A DNA stretch of 9,092 bases from Hydrogenophaga intermedia (GTDB lineage: Bacteria; Pseudomonadota; Gammaproteobacteria; Burkholderiales; Burkholderiaceae_C), in contig CAMBOY010000109.1 in the NCBI GenBank assembly GCA_945869245.1, positions 1 through 9,092 of the forward strand. Direction: 5' to 3'. A program made the position numbers and the translations under genes. Positions 7,360-9,092 of this stretch are shown here, piece after piece. The notes under the pieces were generated by a model that saw nothing but the letters and a program-made list of their open reading frames with translations, ran no database searches and was not told the DNA's origin. Each line of letters begins with the position of its first letter. Positions within the stretch are counted from its first letter, which is position 1.

Positions 7360-7977
7360 ATGCCCAAAATGATTGTGTCGATTGAAGGTGTGGTGGTGCG
7401 CGAGGTGCGTCTGTCCAAAGACCGCACCTCGCTTGGCCGCCGACCGTACAACGACGTGGTGTTCGACAACTTGGCCGTCAGCGGCGAGCACGCGGTGGTG
7501 TCGGTGTCGCAAGGCGACTACACCATCGAAGACCTCAACAGCACCAACGGCACGTATGTGAACGGGCGCTCCATCACCCGCCACACGCTGCGCCATGGCG
7601 ATGCGATTGAAATCGGCAAGTACCGCGTCAAGTTCTACCAGGACAACCACGAAGACGACCACGAGCGCGTCACCATCGTCGACGACGGCGCCGCGCTGCT
7701 GGGCGGCGAAGCCAAAGACCATGGCCGTCTGCTGGTGCTCAATGGCAACGCCGCCGGCAAGGCCGTCACCTTGAGCAAACCCAGCACCACCATTGGCAAA
7801 CCCAGCCAGGCGGTGATCGCCATCTCGCGCCAGAGCCACGGGCACAGTGTCGCCGTGGTCGAAGGCGCGGTGCCGGTCACCCTCAACGGTGAAACACTCA
7901 CCACCCACGGCAGCCCCTTGCAGTCCGGCGATCTGATCGAGATCGGCGGCGTGCAAATGCAATTCCATCGCTTGTGA
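7360..7977 (+). CDS. FHA-domain protein, one canonical plus one degenerate FHA domain
   Basis: 205-residue protein without signal peptide or membrane segment. FHA domains bind phosphothreonine peptides. The first domain (about 1-95) has every hallmark: GR at 26-27, SGEH (S41, H44) and NSTNGTYVNG at 60-69. A short acidic, histidine-rich linker follows (about 95-120). A second FHA-like fold (about 121-205) keeps the outline: TIGK at 144-147, SRQSHGH at 156-162, LNGETL at 175-180 and GDLIEIGGVQMQF at 190-202. It has Lys in place of the binding Arg and lacks the TNG turn, so it probably does not bind phosphothreonine. The ATG at 7360 is chosen over an upstream ATG at 7306, which would overlap the phosphatase, because GGTGAG (7348-7353) sits 6 bases before it. 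It lies 38 bases after the phosphatase and overlaps the next gene. It is probably the phospho-reader of the cluster. Confidence 0.92.
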   Translation: MPKMIVSIEGVVVREVRLSKDRTSLGRRPYNDVVFDNLAVSGEHAVVSVSQGDYTIEDLNSTNGTYVNGRSITRHTLRHGDAIEIGKYRVKFYQDNHEDDHERVTIVDDGAALLGGEAKDHGRLLVLNGNAAGKAVTLSKPSTTIGKPSQAVIAISRQSHGHSVAVVEGAVPVTLNGETLTTHGSPLQSGDLIEIGGVQMQFHRL

Positions 7978-9092
7978 TCGCCAGCGCAGCAGGCGCCAGA
8001 GGCGTGTTGCAGCGCCAATGGCGGCGGATGTTGGCCAGTGTGGCGGTGGTGCTGGCACTGCTCGGCCATTCCTTGGGTCTATGGCCCATGGCTTGGCTCG
8101 ACCAACTCGACCGACAACTCCACGACACCCGCTTGCAGGCGCTGGCACCCGAGGATGTGCACCCTGACGTGGTGATCATCGACATCGACGAACGCAGCTT
8201 GGCGGCGCTGGGGCGCTGGCCCTGGTCGCGCGATCGCGTGGCCCAATTGCTCGACACGCTGTTTGAGCGCTATGCCGTGCGCTCGGTCACCTTTGACATG
8301 GTGTTTGCCGAGCCCGACGCCGAGCACGACGCGGTACTGGTGCGCGCCTTGCAGGGGCGCCCGGTGGTGCTGGGCTACTACCTCACCAGCGACCGGCAAG
8401 GCGAACGCCACGGCCAGTTGCCGCAACCCGTGATCGCGCTGGAGAGCGCCGATCGGCACATTCGCGCCACCCGCTGGAACGGCTACGGCGCCAATCTGCC
8501 GGCGCTGGTGCAGGCCGCTCCGCGCGGCGGTTTTTTTAACGCCATCACCGACGAAGACGGCGTGGTGCGCGCCCTGCCGGTGCTCGCCGATGTCGATGGG
8601 GTGTATTACGAATCGCTGGCGCTCGCCACCTTTCGCACCGCCTTGCAAGTGCCCGCTGTGGTGCCGCAGTGGAGCGATGCAGGCCCCGGCGTGGTGCCCA
8701 CGCTCACCGGGCTGACCCTGCCCATTCCTGGGGCCAGCCCCCAGACCTTTGGCCTCGATGGCCGCGCTGCGGCGTGGGTGCCTTTTCGCGGACCGGGCGG
8801 CCCACAGGCCGGCTCGTTTCGCTTCGTGTCGGCGGTGGACGTGCTGCAAGGCCAAGTGGCGCCCCACGCCTTGCAAGGCCGCATTGTGCTGGTGGGCACC
8901 ACCGCGCCCGGCTTGCTGGACCTGCGCAACACCCCGGTCGGCCAAGCCTATCCCGGGGTGGAGGTGCACGCCAATTTGATCGCCGGCATGCTCGACGGCC
9001 GTTGGCTGCAGCGGCCCGACTACGCGGAGGGACTGGAACTGCTGCAGCTCTTGCTCGTCGGCCTCATACTGGCGGTGGCGCTGCCCTTGGTC
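7974..9092 (+). CDS. CHASE2-domain membrane sensor protein, partial (3' end outside window)
   Basis: 373 codons open to the window edge with no stop. A basic N-terminus (RQWRR) leads into a membrane segment at about residues 19-38, followed by a long extracytoplasmic CHASE2 sensor domain (about 45-345) with its usual marks: PDVVIIDIDERSLAALGRWPW, TFDMVFAEPD, GGFFNAITDEDGVVRALP, VPFRGPGG and VLVGTTAPGLLDLRNTPVG with YPGVEVHANLIAGML. A second membrane segment begins at about 353, in the last 60 bases. The output domain is missing; in known CHASE2 proteins it is an adenylate/guanylate cyclase, histidine kinase, diguanylate cyclase or Ser/Thr kinase. Beside a PP2C phosphatase and an FHA protein, a cyclase or Ser/Thr kinase is most likely (inference). 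The GTG at 7974 overlaps the FHA stop (GTGA). In-frame GTG 8004 and ATG 8028 are alternatives, the latter starting at the membrane segment. Confidence 0.88.
   Translation, partial: MIASAAGARGVLQRQWRRMLASVAVVLALLGHSLGLWPMAWLDQLDRQLHDTRLQALAPEDVHPDVVIIDIDERSLAALGRWPWSRDRVAQLLDTLFERYAVRSVTFDMVFAEPDAEHDAVLVRALQGRPVVLGYYLTSDRQGERHGQLPQPVIALESADRHIRATRWNGYGANLPALVQAAPRGGFFNAITDEDGVVRALPVLADVDGVYYESLALATFRTALQVPAVVPQWSDAGPGVVPTLTGLTLPIPGASPQTFGLDGRAAAWVPFRGPGGPQAGSFRFVSAVDVLQGQVAPHALQGRIVLVGTTAPGLLDLRNTPVGQAYPGVEVHANLIAGMLDGRWLQRPDYAEGLELLQLLLVGLILAVALPLV

Noticed and set aside
7168..8148. Open frame of 326 codons on the minus strand across the FHA gene
   Set aside because: It is a shadow of the phosphatase, FHA and CHASE2 genes, which have clear domain motifs on the plus strand.
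8529..8540. Run of seven T residues in the CHASE2 gene as a frameshift or slippage site
   Set aside because: The CHASE2 homology continues in the same frame on both sides (GGFFNAITDEDG), so there is no sign of a frameshift.

Overview
The window is GC-rich bacterial DNA with dense coding, short or overlapping gene junctions and GTG as well as ATG starts. Protein sequences (short-type ArgC, GcvA-like LysR, SucC/SucD, CHASE2) look most like a betaproteobacterium of the order Burkholderiales, probably Comamonadaceae. That placement is inferred from family resemblance alone.

Region 1 (1-2238, + strand) starts with about 150 bases of AT-richer DNA holding two small hairpins. It is fused to the 3' third of an enolase-superfamily sugar-acid dehydratase gene, which has lost its 5' part. 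This remnant overlaps (ATGA) an intact GMC-family FAD oxidoreductase gene, so it looks like the broken end of a catabolic operon.

Region 2 (2235-4063, - strand) holds argC (N-acetyl-gamma-glutamyl-phosphate reductase, arginine biosynthesis). A GcvA-like LysR regulator gene follows it, its GTG start overlapping the argC stop. The LysR stop codon overlaps the stop of the GMC gene tail to tail. Just upstream of argC, at 4099-4116, lies an 18-bp site matching the E. coli-type ARG box at 16 of 18 positions and covering a plausible -10 element.

Region 3 (4261-6375, + strand) is the sucCD operon for the two subunits of succinyl-CoA synthetase (TCA cycle), closed by a clear intrinsic terminator. The 4064-4260 gap is the divergent argC/sucC control region.

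Region 4 (6376-9092, + strand) has an AT-rich control region with two interleaved inverted repeats. It is followed by a compact signalling cluster: a PP2C-type Ser/Thr phosphatase that lacks a Shine-Dalgarno sequence and may be leaderless, a cytoplasmic tandem-FHA protein whose second FHA domain is degenerate, and the N-terminal sensor part of a membrane CHASE2 protein that runs off the window. Together they suggest a phosphothreonine signalling circuit, with the kinase or cyclase output probably just beyond the window.

No rRNA, tRNA, CRISPR array, complete mobile element or clearly undescribed system is visible. The points most worth a check are the candidate ARG box, the control region and start of the phosphatase gene, the signalling cluster, and the truncation junction at the left edge.
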